NCBI GenBank assembly: GCA_027622975.1
Contig: JAQBVN010000010.1
Span: 1-64,000 of the forward strand
Direction of reading: 5' to 3'
From: Bacteroidota bacterium
GTDB taxonomy: Bacteria; Bacteroidota; Bacteroidia; Flavobacteriales_D; Sanyastnellaceae
Length of the DNA stretch: 64,000 bases
Shown here: positions 44,709-54,336 of the stretch, one piece after another
Position numbering within the stretch: position 1 is the first letter of the stretch
Layout of the letters: the number at the start of each line of letters is the position of its first letter
The notes under the pieces: model-generated
The model's database searches: none
Seen by the model: the letters and a program-made list of their open reading frames with translations, nothing else
Told to the model about the DNA's origin: nothing
Position numbers and translations under genes: made by a program

Positions 44709-45055
44709 CAACAGTCAGCATCCCTCGCCTTCAGTTACGAAGGAAGTCTGTCGGTCCCAGCTTCGTTGTCATTGGGGCAAAAGCTGCTGAATAGCTCAAA
44801 ATACGCCGCACCACCTCGGGCCGAGGCAAGTTGGTTGAAGCGTGGTCAGGGCGGTGGTCAGGGCAAGAAAGTGCTGGAGAGAAGAGTGAATTCATACACG
44901 TTGGGCGTTGGATGTTCATCCCTGAAACGACGAAAGGTGCACGCTATTGTGCACCTTCGAAAAAAAGTTGGTTGGCGGATTGCAACAGGCCATGGGTCTG
45001 CGCCTGCCTCCTCGATTGGAGACCAGCGAGCACCCTGCGGAGGCCGGGGGGGAGA
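44709..45055. other. Intergenic stretch without a convincing gene
   Basis: Between two convergent stop codons. It holds a strong inverted repeat, AAGGTGCAC-GCTATT-GTGCACCTT (around 44935-44958), but the seven A lie on its 3' side on the plus strand, so it is not an intrinsic terminator in either direction. A 62-codon minus-strand frame is Pro/Ser-rich and unconvincing. Confidence 0.5.
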
Positions 45056-45640
45056 TCAATGCGCGGTCAACACCACCTCTCCGTTTTCCACCATGCGGCG
45101 CAGGTTGATGAGCGCATAACGCATGCGCCCCAAAGCGGTGTTGATGCTGACATCAGTTTCTTCAGCAATCTCCTTGAAACTCAAATTGTGTTCCATCCTC
45201 ATTCGAACGACCTCTTGCTGCTCAGGAGGAAGCATAGGAACCAATTGTTGCAATTCAGACAGGATGTCTTGTTGCACCAATCTCTCCTCCACGGTGCATT
45301 CGTCACCGGAGATGGTATCAAAAATGTCAAACTCCTCGGTGGGACGCACCATGCGCACCTTGCGGTTGCGACGGAAATAATCAATGGCTGAGTTGTGCGC
45401 AATACGCAAAACCCAAGGGCCAAACTTCCCCTCTTCCACATACTTTCCCGTTTTCAGCACCTGGACCACTTTGATCCACACGTCCTGAAACAAGTCGTTG
45501 GCGACTTCACTGTCCCTGACAATGAATTGGATTTTGGTGAACACCGCGTGCTGGTAGCGGTTTAACAACGATTCAAAGGCACGTTCATCACCTACCCTGT
45601 AGGCATGAATGAGTTCTCGATCTGTGAGGGATGCACGCAT
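45056..45640 (-). CDS. ECF-type RNA polymerase sigma factor
   Basis: 194 residues. Region 2 (ALTDRELIHAYRVGDERAFESL-like start; NDLFQDVWIKVVQVLKTGKY; FGPWVLRIAHNSAIDYFRRNR) and region 4 (LPPEQQEVVRMRMEHNLSFK; EIAEETDVSINTALGRMRYA) are both complete. No anti-sigma gene follows it on the minus strand, unlike many ECF loci. The 185 bases upstream (shared with uvrA) hold divergent promoters. Target genes cannot be told from the sequence. Confidence 0.93.
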   Translation of the reverse strand: MRASLTDRELIHAYRVGDERAFESLLNRYQHAVFTKIQFIVRDSEVANDLFQDVWIKVVQVLKTGKYVEEGKFGPWVLRIAHNSAIDYFRRNRKVRMVRPTEEFDIFDTISGDECTVEERLVQQDILSELQQLVPMLPPEQQEVVRMRMEHNLSFKEIAEETDVSINTALGRMRYALINLRRMVENGEVVLTAH

Positions 45641-45825
45641 AACACAACTCTTTGAAGTTCATTGCCTGTATTCGGGACGTTCCCGCTTTCAGGCCCATGA
45701 TGGAAGACAAGAGTCGAATGTTTCGATGCGTGTGAGTTAGATGTTTGACCTAAACGATGACCTAAGATACTCTTTTCAACTGACGTGACCAAACCTCAGG
45801 TACCTTCGAGGTGTTAAAAACTGCA

Positions 45826-48618
45826 ATGAGCATTCGCATTCAAGGAGCACGGGTACACAACCTCAAAGGCGTGGACGTGGAGATCCCCAAGGAACAGCTG
45901 ACCGTTGTGACGGGGCTCAGTGGGTCTGGCAAAAGTTCGCTTGCCTTTGACACCCTGTATGCTGAGGGGCAACGTCGCTATGTGGAAAGTTTGAGCAGTT
46001 ATGCGAGGCAGTTTCTCGGGCGATTGGACAAACCCGATGTCGACAGAATCGACGGCCTGTCCCCTGCTGTTGCGATCGAACAGCGGTCGGCGACTGGCGG
46101 ACCCAGAAGCACCGTAGGCACGCGCACAGAAATTCATGACCATCTTCGGATGCTCTTTGCCCGCATTGGAGAAACGCGCTCACCTGTGAGTGGTGAAGCC
46201 GTCAAGAAAGACAGCCCTGAAGATGTGGTGAAGGCCCTTGCGGGCACAGAGTCCTCGTTGACCTTGGTGGTGGCCCCTTGGTCCACCAGGACAGGCCGAA
46301 GCGACGAAGATGCTTTGCGCATTATCCAACAGCAAGGATTCACGAGGGTTTGGACTGGCTCCGAGGTTGTCCGAATCGAAGATGTTTTGACCCAAGACGT
46401 CAAAGGCGTCGTGGTCGATCGTTTTTCCGAAGACACCCTTCTCGAGGACCCAGGGCGCGTCGCGGACAGCGTGGAGACGGCGTTCTTTGAGGGGCAAGGG
46501 CGATGTTGGGTCATCACCACGAACGACCTCGAGCAAGCCGAAGTCAGGGAATTCAATGACCGCTTTGAGCGAGATGGTCTGACATTTCCAGAGCCTCATC
46601 CCGATTTGTTCAGCTTCAACAGCCCAGCAGGTGCTTGCACTCGATGCGAGGGCTATGGCCATGTTTTGGGAATTGATCCAGAAAAGGTCATTCCTGACCC
46701 GTCCAAGAGCATCTACGACCAGGCGGTGGCCCCATGGAGGGGTGAGCGAACGGGGCGTTGGCGTGAGCACCTCATCATGGGTGCGTCAGCAGCAGGCCTG
46801 CCCATTCATACTCCCTGGCACGACTTGAATCAAGCACAACAAGCGTTGGTTTGGAATGGATGTGAGCACTTCCGGGGAATCTCTGCCTTCTTTGCCCAGC
46901 TGGAAGCCAAGAGCTACAAAATCCAGAACCGCGTGATGATCAGCCGTTATCGCGGCAAGACGCTCTGCCCGTCGTGTGAAGGAACAAGGCTGGGAAAGGA
47001 TGCCCACAACGTCTTCATCCTCGATCACAACCTCCCCATGCTCCTGCGCATGCCCGTGAGTGAAATGTTGGTTACTGTCCGATCTTGGACTCTCAACAAG
47101 CTTCAACGAACCATCGCTGAAAGGCTCCTGTGGGAAATTGAATCCCGGCTCCAAAGCTTGGAAGATCTCGGTTTGGGATACCTGACCCTTTTGCGGAGCA
47201 GTCCCACATTGAGCGGGGGTGAATCTCAACGAATTGCCCTCAGCACATGCGTGGGAAGCAGCTTGGTCGGCAGCACCTACGTGCTCGATGAGCCAAGCAT
47301 TGGATTGCATCCCGAAGACACGTCACGCCTTATCGGGGTCCTGCAACGCCTTCGGAATCAGGGGAACACCGTGGTGGTGGTTGAGCACGACGACGACATC
47401 GTGCATGCCGCTGATCATCTCATCGACATGGGTCCATTGGCCGGCTCATTCGGAGGAGAAGTCGTATTCTCCGGAACGCACAAAGATTTCATCTCTCTGC
47501 CGGAGGATCACCCCTCCCTGTCTGCCGCCTATCGCACTGGTCGAATGTCCATTGCCGTGCCACAGCGTCGACGCATCCTTCACGACAAACTGAGCCTCCT
47601 TGGCGTCAGGGCGCACAATCTCCGTGGATTCGACATCGACATCCCGTTGCACGGCTTGGTGGCCGTTACAGGGGTCAGTGGTTCTGGGAAAAGCACCTTG
47701 GTGACACAATTGCTGGTGCCCGCCATGCAGGCTGAATTGGAGGGATTTGGAGGTAATTACAAAGGTTTTCGCGCCCTTTCTGGTGACGTAAAAAGCGTGG
47801 CTCACCTCGAATTTGTGGACCAAAATCCCTTGGGAAAAAGCTCGCGATCCAATCCCGTAACCTACGTCAAGGCATTCGACGAAATCCGCAACCTGTTGGC
47901 TGACACTGCCCATGCCAAAGCAAGAGCACTCAAACCTTCTCACTTCAGTTTCAATGTGGCGGGTGGCCGCTGTGAGACCTGCGAAGGCGAAGGACAAGTG
48001 ACTGTGGGCATGCAATTCATGGCAGATTTGCACCTCACATGTGAAACGTGCGGGGGAAAACGATTCCAAGACCATATCCTTGAGGTGAATTACCAAGGCA
48101 AGAACGTGGCTGACATCTTGCGCATGACAGTCGACGATGCTTTGTTGTTTTTTGCGCCCTCTCCCGGCAAAAAGGCTCATGCCACCATTCGTCGATTGTT
48201 GGCCAAACTGCAACCGCTTGCGGATGTGGGTTTGGGCTATGTCACCCTTGGGCAAGGATCCAACACCCTCAGCGGAGGAGAAGCTCAAAGAATCAAACTT
48301 GCTGCCTTCCTTTCTCGGGGAGATCGCCAAGGCCACACTTTGTTTGTGTTTGATGAACCCACCACGGGGTTGCACGTTCATGATGTGGCCCAACTGCTCC
48401 GTTCTTTTGAAGCTTTGATTGCACAAGGACATTCAGTGATTGTGATTGAGCATCATTTGGACGTCATCAAATGCGCTGATTGGGTGATCGACCTCGGTCC
48501 GGGAGGCGGTATTCACGGCGGTAACCTCGTGCATGCTGGGACCCCTGAGTCCTTGGCCCAAAACCCAGATTCACTGACCGGCAAACACCTCGCCCCCAAA
48601 CTTGGCAACCGTTCATGA
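45826..48618 (+). CDS. uvrA: Excinuclease ABC subunit A
   Basis: 930 residues from [20 protein letters not shown]. Both ABC modules are complete: Walker [16 protein letters not shown] and [15 protein letters not shown], signatures [11 protein letters not shown] and [11 protein letters not shown], and Walker [13 protein letters not shown] and [12 protein letters not shown]. Zn-binding Cys motifs: [24 protein letters not shown] and CETCGGKR. It recognises bulky DNA lesions in nucleotide-excision repair. The stop overlaps the msrB start (ATGA). Confidence 0.98.
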   Translation: MSIRIQGARVHNLKGVDVEIPKEQLTVVTGLSGSGKSSLAFDTLYAEGQRRYVESLSSYARQFLGRLDKPDVDRIDGLSPAVAIEQRSATGGPRSTVGTRTEIHDHLRMLFARIGETRSPVSGEAVKKDSPEDVVKALAGTESSLTLVVAPWSTRTGRSDEDALRIIQQQGFTRVWTGSEVVRIEDVLTQDVKGVVVDRFSEDTLLEDPGRVADSVETAFFEGQGRCWVITTNDLEQAEVREFNDRFERDGLTFPEPHPDLFSFNSPAGACTRCEGYGHVLGIDPEKVIPDPSKSIYDQAVAPWRGERTGRWREHLIMGASAAGLPIHTPWHDLNQAQQALVWNGCEHFRGISAFFAQLEAKSYKIQNRVMISRYRGKTLCPSCEGTRLGKDAHNVFILDHNLPMLLRMPVSEMLVTVRSWTLNKLQRTIAERLLWEIESRLQSLEDLGLGYLTLLRSSPTLSGGESQRIALSTCVGSSLVGSTYVLDEPSIGLHPEDTSRLIGVLQRLRNQGNTVVVVEHDDDIVHAADHLIDMGPLAGSFGGEVVFSGTHKDFISLPEDHPSLSAAYRTGRMSIAVPQRRRILHDKLSLLGVRAHNLRGFDIDIPLHGLVAVTGVSGSGKSTLVTQLLVPAMQAELEGFGGNYKGFRALSGDVKSVAHLEFVDQNPLGKSSRSNPVTYVKAFDEIRNLLADTAHAKARALKPSHFSFNVAGGRCETCEGEGQVTVGMQFMADLHLTCETCGGKRFQDHILEVNYQGKNVADILRMTVDDALLFFAPSPGKKAHATIRRLLAKLQPLADVGLGYVTLGQGSNTLSGGEAQRIKLAAFLSRGDRQGHTLFVFDEPTTGLHVHDVAQLLRSFEALIAQGHSVIVIEHHLDVIKCADWVIDLGPGGGIHGGNLVHAGTPESLAQNPDSLTGKHLAPKLGNRS

Positions 48619-49208
48619 CGTTCTCATCCAACCATCCCCAATCTAAGGGAATTCCCAGGCCACTTTCCTGGCTGGCAGGCCTGTGGGTGCTTGGCATCAC
48701 GGGTTGTGGCGCGCAGGTTCAACCCTCCGAAAACTCAAGCCCTGCAGCGGCCCGTGGAGACACCACAAGTTGGTGTGGCATCTTAAGTCCAGATGCCTAC
48801 CGTGTGTTGAGGCAGCAAGGAACAGAACCACGGTTTTCTGGCGAATTTTGGTTGCACGAGGAGGACGGCGTCTACATCTGCATGGGATGTGGAGCTCCCC
48901 TTTTTGACTCGGGAGCCAAATTCAAAAGCAACAGTGGATGGCCAAGTTTTTGGGCACCCGCTGATCATCAAGCCACCATGCTGCGAGAAGATGGGAGCCA
49001 TGGCATGCAACGGACAGAAATTGTATGTGCCACTTGTGACGGTCATTTGGGACACGTCTTTGAAGATGGGCCCCAACCCACGGGTTTGAGGTACTGCATC
49101 AACAGTGTGGCCCTTGACTTCATCCCGCGAGACAGTCTGCATCACCTTGCACCCTCCACGCCTGCCCCCATTCACAACACAGGCGCCCCATCGGAGCGCC
49201 CGCATTGA
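48615..49208 (+). CDS. msrB: Lipoprotein peptide-methionine (R)-S-oxide reductase
   Basis: 197 residues with a lipoprotein signal (LSWLAGLWVLGITGC), so the enzyme is exported. MsrB features: LSPDAYRVLRQQGTEPRFSG, two zinc Cys pairs (CMGC and CATC), FKSNSGWPSFW, DGHLGHVFEDGP, and the catalytic Cys in GLRYCINSVALDF. It reduces the R-sulfoxide of oxidised Met, here presumably in envelope proteins. An exported, lipidated MsrB is less common than the cytosolic form. Translationally coupled to uvrA. Confidence 0.95.
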   Translation: MTFSSNHPQSKGIPRPLSWLAGLWVLGITGCGAQVQPSENSSPAAARGDTTSWCGILSPDAYRVLRQQGTEPRFSGEFWLHEEDGVYICMGCGAPLFDSGAKFKSNSGWPSFWAPADHQATMLREDGSHGMQRTEIVCATCDGHLGHVFEDGPQPTGLRYCINSVALDFIPRDSLHHLAPSTPAPIHNTGAPSERPH

Positions 49209-49267
49209 TTGTCTTTCCGGGTTCACTCGATTCGAAAACCTCGGTTTGGTAGCGATTCTTCTTCCCT

Positions 49268-49891
49268 TCAGGGCTTTTTGCAGAAGAAGGTCAAACCCTC
49301 CGCTTGGATGACTTCCTGGCCTTGAATGACATTCCCCTCCATGTCGGTCACAGCTCTCGTTCGACCGTGGAGGTTGATCAGACCTTCAACTTCACCGGCA
49401 GTCGTCAATTGCATCAACAAGATGCGCTTGCTAGGCGGTGCCATGGCCTGGCGCTTGTCGGGTGTCACAAACCAAGCACCATCACGGGTCGACAAAGGTC
49501 CTCCCTGGTCAAAACTTGTGAAGTCCATGATGAATCCGGACACTGCATTCATGTAGTTGTCTTCGGCACCAATGGTCACCCACGAATCGTACAACAAGGA
49601 TGAATCATCCATGGTATCTATGCGCTGAATGTCCGCCGACAACGACCCCCCGCGAGGATGCTGGTAAAATGGCTTGGTGGAAGTGATGTTCAGAGGCGCA
49701 GAGGCTTCCCCAAAGACCGCATCGAGGATGTCTCCCTCATGTTCCATCACAGCATACACCCTGTAGGTGTCCCCAGGAACGAGCCCTTGGTTGTCGATGT
49801 AATCCACTTCGATGCGCACCACTTGTGCCGAAGCCATCGCTGCACACCCCATCATGGTCACAAATAACGAGTGCTTGAAGATTGTGTTCAT
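49268..49891 (-). CDS. Exported protein, domain shared with nearby T9SS cargo
   Basis: 207 residues with a signal peptide (SLFVTMMGCAAMASA, cleavage before QVVRIE). The remainder parallels the N-terminal region of the gliding-motility protein two genes upstream: YRVYAVMEHEGDILDAVFGE / YIIYADVEYETDWIGELYAL; KPFYQHPRGGSLSADIQ / TSCYNHPQASLSMAMN; LYDSWVTIGAED / EYDSFIGLGALS. So it is a one-domain relative of that surface protein, without a CHU_C or other sorting domain. I do not recognise the domain. It follows the PorP/SprF gene on the same strand. Confidence 0.65.
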   Translation of the reverse strand: MNTIFKHSLFVTMMGCAAMASAQVVRIEVDYIDNQGLVPGDTYRVYAVMEHEGDILDAVFGEASAPLNITSTKPFYQHPRGGSLSADIQRIDTMDDSSLLYDSWVTIGAEDNYMNAVSGFIMDFTSFDQGGPLSTRDGAWFVTPDKRQAMAPPSKRILLMQLTTAGEVEGLINLHGRTRAVTDMEGNVIQGQEVIQAEGLTFFCKKP

Positions 49892-49952
49892 GTCATTTTG
49901 GTATTGTTCTGCGCCCTTCCTAAAGGCGCTCCTCGAAATTACGAAATAGTCC

Positions 49953-50900
49953 TCACTTCAAAATTCGATCGCCGAAGCCCAACCCTCGGCTTGAACCAGG
50001 ACGGCTTCTGAAACCCGAACGCCGCGGGACAAAAAAGCCCATTGTGAATTCATGTGAATGCGAACTGATCAAACTGGAGGCGAGTGTAATGTCGTAATTG
50101 TATCCCACGGTGAATTCCGCATACCTCATGCCCACACTGATGACCACAGCATCTTGTGGCCGGAATCCCAATCCGCCCCAAAACGTACCATTGACAATGG
50201 CGCGACAGTACATGTCCAATTGCACAGGGGTGCTTTCCGTCAATCGCAACAAACCACTGGGTTGAAGGGAAACTTGGCCGTTCACCTTGTAGAGGTATGA
50301 CCCCATGAAGTTGTAGTGACGCACCAACCGATTCGCTCCAGATTCTACGCTGGAAAACTCCAATTCCCTTTGCATCAAGTTGTGAATGGCAAAACCAAAA
50401 TAGTAGTCCTTGCCATACACCATCATGCCGACGTTGGCATCGACGTCGAAACTCGTCTCGAGCGTCCCAGGGAGGGCCTCATCCAAAGGCTGCCAAACCT
50501 GGAGGTTGGTGCCATCAAATTCAAATTGGTTCCCTTTGAGACTCAGTCCAAACGACACTGCATCTTCATTGTTCAGCAGAATGCTGTACGCACCAGTCAA
50601 TTCAAATCCAGTCTGTTGGATGGCCCCACCCATGTCATCGCTGTAGAAGATTGCCCCGATGCCAAGTCCGTTGGGGACAGCCTTGTGTGCACTGAACAGC
50701 ACGGTACTCGGGGCTCCTCCAAACCCTGTCCATTGGTGACGGAATGTGGATGAGAGCAGCGTCCCTGGTTCTGTGCCAGCCACGGCTGGGTTGGCCGCGT
50801 ATGTGTTGGTTACAAATTGGGAGCGGCGCAGTTGCTGTTGGCCTTGCACCGTCCAGACGAAGCTCATCAAGAGCAATGCGAAAATGTAATTGCGCTTCAT
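49953..50900 (-). CDS. PorP/SprF-family type IX secretion membrane protein
   Basis: 315 residues. Signal peptide MKRNYIFALLLMSFVWTVQG, then QQQLRRSQFVTNTYAANPAVAG, the family's typical N-terminal signature. Family features follow: FRHQWTGFGGAPSTVLFSAH, GLGIGAIFYSDDMGGAIQQTGF, FGLSLKGNQFEF, and the ending EFTMGFFVPRR. PorP/SprF proteins are outer-membrane partners that secrete or anchor adjacent CHU_C-bearing adhesins. The large adhesin gene ends four bases upstream on the same strand, exactly the known sprB-sprF arrangement. Confidence 0.94.
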   Translation of the reverse strand: MKRNYIFALLLMSFVWTVQGQQQLRRSQFVTNTYAANPAVAGTEPGTLLSSTFRHQWTGFGGAPSTVLFSAHKAVPNGLGIGAIFYSDDMGGAIQQTGFELTGAYSILLNNEDAVSFGLSLKGNQFEFDGTNLQVWQPLDEALPGTLETSFDVDANVGMMVYGKDYYFGFAIHNLMQRELEFSSVESGANRLVRHYNFMGSYLYKVNGQVSLQPSGLLRLTESTPVQLDMYCRAIVNGTFWGGLGFRPQDAVVISVGMRYAEFTVGYNYDITLASSLISSHSHEFTMGFFVPRRSGFRSRPGSSRGLGFGDRILK

Positions 50901-50904
50901 GAGA

Positions 50905-53430
50905 TCAGTATTTCAAGGTTACCGTGCCGCGTATGGGAAGCGCCCCTGGGAAGAGCTCGATGGTGTAGTAATAGTCTGCCACCGGCAATCGCGCCCCGTT
51001 GAAACGGCCATCCCAACGCTCTTGCCCACCGTCCGTGGTGAATAGCAATTGACCCCAGCGATTGTAGACCTTCAGTTCTGACTGCGGAAAATCCTCCAAC
51101 CCGCCCACAACCCATTCGTCATTTTTACCATCGTCATTGGGCGTGAGCGCATCTGCGATGAACAAACAACCTTCAATCACATCCACTTCCTGTGTGGCCG
51201 AGCGACGGCATCCCAGAGCATCGGTCACAGTCACAGTGTAGGTGTCTTCCGTCAATCCAACGGCCGTGGACGTGGTTTGGGCGAAGGGATCACTCCAACT
51301 GAAGGTGAAGGGTGCCTCTCCGCCATTGACACTCACAGTCGCAGTGCCATCTGCTGCGTTCCAACAAGTGACAGGAGACATGAACGTTTGTACCACCATG
51401 TCCGTGATGAAATCAACGCCAATGCTGAAGGTTTCAGTGTAATTGCACCCGATTTGATCCGTCACCACGGCCAGGTAGGTCATCTCGCTCAAGTTGTTCA
51501 AATTGGCCACATTGCCAGCTGTATCAAGGACAAACCAATCATACTCCTGGTCAGAAACTGTCCCTCCAATTGGAAAGATGTCGGCGGATCCATTGCTCAT
51601 GCCCGTGCAAGTCGCATTCGAAGGAGCAATCAAAAAGTCGAGTGGCGCAGGTGCGTCGATGAAAAACGGCACAGATGAAGTGCACCCTGAAGAATCAATG
51701 ACCGTGGCCACGTGGTCTCCTGGACACAGCGATATTGAATCAGGCGGGGACGATCCAAGGGTGATGTTGAAATAGTTGATGGACAAATCACCGGAACCCC
51801 CACCCACGGAAACCAACACAGTTCCATCGCAATCATTTCCACAGGCAATGGGGGTGGTAGAAATCAATTCGATGCTGACGGGTGAAGGCTCTGTGATTGT
51901 GAACAGGACCGGGTCCGTTTCACACCCGAATTCGTCCACCACATTGACCAAGTACTGACCTGGGCTCAGGTCCGTCAGCCCTTCTTGAGCAGAAGCCGTC
52001 TCGCTTTGACTCGTAATGAACAAGGATCCGGAACCCCCGGAAGCCTCGGACACAATGAAGCCATTGGCATCCCCCGCACAAATCACATTCCCAAACTCAT
52101 ACTCCACTTCGATGGGAGCCGGGCAATTGACCGTGATGACGTCCACATAAGTACAGCCATTGGCATCGCTCACGGTGAAGGTAAACTCCCCATCTCCACC
52201 TTGACAAACCAGTCCGTCCCACACCAAGCCAAAGGGACCTTGGGTGCTCGGCACCAAGACACCTCCAGGTGAAAGTGCCGTGACTGACAGGGCCCCCGTA
52301 CCACCTGAAACCAGCGAATCGGGGAGCTCCACCACGGCATCAGCCTCGCCAAAACAAGCGTTGTCGTCCACCAATGAGATTTGCGCCTGAATCGCGGGAG
52401 GTGCCACAACGCTGATGTTCACAGTGTCCCGGCAGGTGTTGCCATCCTCGGTCACAAGCACGTATTCACCCTCTTCCAATCCGTTGAAAATCATAGGCCC
52501 TGAACCACTTTCGACCTCCAATTCTCCCAAATCGTACAACACGTAATTCATGGAATTGACATCAATGTTTTCAGCACCCATGAATTCGACTTCAACGTTG
52601 GCCAAGGCGCCAGGACATGGCAATGACAATCCTGTGATGGCTGGCGTTTCCTCGACGTACCTGCGGCAAACATTGTCAAAGCAGAGCGCTTCCTCCATCT
52701 CGAATCGGTTGTCCTGCAACCACTGATCGTGCAATGGATCAGCGTTGTCATATGGATTGGTTGCTCCTTGTGGTCTGAATTGAAGATTGATCAAGAGGCA
52801 GATGTCCCCATCCGTTGTGATTCTCGCAATGGGCACCTTTAAATCTTCTCCGCCAAACTGAGCAACCGGACCAACGACAAAATCCCCGGAAGGATCCAAA
52901 GTTTGGTTTCTGTAGAAAGCCCCATCAAAAATCTGGGAACCACAAAAACCTGAACCTTGTTGCGTGTTGATGGCCTCCAAAACAGCCGAAGCATCATCCG
53001 TACTCAATGCGCCAAGTCCAATGAAAGAGTCGTATTCCAGCGCTGGGAAAAATTGGTACGCGAATTGACTCTGTGACGAATTCATCGCCATGCTCAAACT
53101 CGCCTGAGGGTGGTTGTAACACGAGGTGGTCGAGGAAAAGAACACCGGCTCTGTGATCTCAGCGGGGTCTCCGTTCGGTTGTGCCTCCAAGGCATAGAGT
53201 TCTCCGATCCAGTCCGTTTCGTACTCCACGTCCGCGTAAATAATGTAACTGACCATGCCCACCAGAGGCTCATAGGCCGGCACTTCGATGGCATCCTCAG
53301 CATAAAACACGCGGTCTACCTCGTAATGAATCCCAGTGACCTGGGCCATCGCCTGAGACGTACAGAACACGATCAACATCATTCCAACCTTTCGGAATGT
53401 GTTCCAAACAGAAGATTTTTGAGGCATCAT
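50905..53430 (-). CDS. T9SS-exported adhesin-like protein with SprB-type repeats and CHU_C domain
   Basis: About 841 residues from MMPQKSSVWNTFRKVGMMLI (ATG at 53430 or 53427; 53448 is also in frame). Signal peptide, an N-terminal domain shared with the small exported protein downstream, then repeated SprB-like units of about 80 residues (CFGEADAVVELPDSLVSGGT; CAGDANGFIVSEASGGSGSL; CWNAADGTATVSVNGGEAPF). The C-terminal gliding-motility domain is FIADALTPNDDGKNDEWVVG through FNGARLPVADYYYTIEL, a type B T9SS signal. It is probably exposed at the cell surface and handled by the PorP/SprF product of the next gene. Confidence 0.92.
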   Translation of the reverse strand: MMPQKSSVWNTFRKVGMMLIVFCTSQAMAQVTGIHYEVDRVFYAEDAIEVPAYEPLVGMVSYIIYADVEYETDWIGELYALEAQPNGDPAEITEPVFFSSTTSCYNHPQASLSMAMNSSQSQFAYQFFPALEYDSFIGLGALSTDDASAVLEAINTQQGSGFCGSQIFDGAFYRNQTLDPSGDFVVGPVAQFGGEDLKVPIARITTDGDICLLINLQFRPQGATNPYDNADPLHDQWLQDNRFEMEEALCFDNVCRRYVEETPAITGLSLPCPGALANVEVEFMGAENIDVNSMNYVLYDLGELEVESGSGPMIFNGLEEGEYVLVTEDGNTCRDTVNISVVAPPAIQAQISLVDDNACFGEADAVVELPDSLVSGGTGALSVTALSPGGVLVPSTQGPFGLVWDGLVCQGGDGEFTFTVSDANGCTYVDVITVNCPAPIEVEYEFGNVICAGDANGFIVSEASGGSGSLFITSQSETASAQEGLTDLSPGQYLVNVVDEFGCETDPVLFTITEPSPVSIELISTTPIACGNDCDGTVLVSVGGGSGDLSINYFNITLGSSPPDSISLCPGDHVATVIDSSGCTSSVPFFIDAPAPLDFLIAPSNATCTGMSNGSADIFPIGGTVSDQEYDWFVLDTAGNVANLNNLSEMTYLAVVTDQIGCNYTETFSIGVDFITDMVVQTFMSPVTCWNAADGTATVSVNGGEAPFTFSWSDPFAQTTSTAVGLTEDTYTVTVTDALGCRRSATQEVDVIEGCLFIADALTPNDDGKNDEWVVGGLEDFPQSELKVYNRWGQLLFTTDGGQERWDGRFNGARLPVADYYYTIELFPGALPIRGTVTLKY

Positions 53431-53437
53431 GAGATGA

Positions 53438-54271
53438 TTGTCGGACATCAGCTTCAAATTAGCTCGCAAATTAGCGGAATTGGCGGACTCTTCAACCACC
53501 CACGCACAAGGTCCTTCCACGGAGGGGCGTTCAGAACCTTCCTATGCAGTTTTGTACGAGGATGATTCCATGCTCGCTGTGTCCAAACCTTGCAGATTGC
53601 TGGTACACCGGACCGACATTGACTTCCACGAACCGCACAATTTGAGAGATCTTGTCAACAAAACCCGCGAGAAAGACGCTTGGTTGCAGCCCGTTCACAG
53701 ACTCGACAAGCCCACCAGCGGCATTGTGCTCTTCGCTACGCCTGGAGACGCGCTCAACGGCCTGAAGTTGGAGTTTGTGCATCGTCGAACCACCAAGGTG
53801 TACTGGGCCGTGGTTCGCGGATGGACAGAAGACGAGGGAATCATTGAAAAACCGCTTCCAACGGCCCACAACCCTGAACCGAAGGAAGCGCGAACGGCTT
53901 ATCGCACCTTGGCACGCACGGAACTTGCGCACCCCGTTGGTCCGTACGAGACGGCGCGTTACAGCCTGGTCGAATGCCGACCCGAAACCGGCCGTTTTCA
54001 CCAAATCCGCCTCCATTTCCGGCACCTGAGGCACCCCCTCGTGGGCGATTCCCGGTACGGAGACAAAAAGCACAACCGCTTTGTGGCGGCCTCGACCGGG
54101 ACCGACACACTCTTGCTACACGCGGGACGACTTGAAGTGAACCACCCCGGGACAGGCCGAACGATGACCGTGATTGCGGGAGTTCCCGAAGCGTGGCATG
54201 CCATCTTGGACGGCTGGGAATGGGACGGGGAATTGTTGGGGGTGCCAAGACGCGACGCGACGTTCATCTGA
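53438..54271 (+). CDS. RluA/TruC-family tRNA or rRNA pseudouridine synthase
   Basis: 277 residues as the longest frame. Core: MLAVSKPCRLLVHRTDIDFH, catalytic Asp in PVHRLDKPTSGIVLFA, RRTTKVYWAVVRGW, YSLVECRPETGRFHQIRLHF, HPLVGDSRYGDKKHN and LLLHAGRLEV. It lacks an S4 domain, as in TruC (tRNA U65). The true start is uncertain: the TTG at 53438 leaves only seven bases to the divergent adhesin, whereas the TTG at 53552 (VLYEDDSM) would give a typical TruC N-terminus. Exact target RNA not assigned. Confidence 0.9.
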   Translation: MSDISFKLARKLAELADSSTTHAQGPSTEGRSEPSYAVLYEDDSMLAVSKPCRLLVHRTDIDFHEPHNLRDLVNKTREKDAWLQPVHRLDKPTSGIVLFATPGDALNGLKLEFVHRRTTKVYWAVVRGWTEDEGIIEKPLPTAHNPEPKEARTAYRTLARTELAHPVGPYETARYSLVECRPETGRFHQIRLHFRHLRHPLVGDSRYGDKKHNRFVAASTGTDTLLLHAGRLEVNHPGTGRTMTVIAGVPEAWHAILDGWEWDGELLGVPRRDATFI

Positions 54272-54336
54272 GCCGAAAACCTCGGACGCGTGCGGCGCAG
54301 GGTTTGGCCTAATTTCGCGGAGTCCCACGCAACGCC

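Noticed and set aside
44731-44919. 62-codon minus-strand frame after the sigma factor as an anti-sigma gene
   Set aside because: No membrane helix or zinc anti-sigma motif; Pro/Ser-rich composition looks non-coding.
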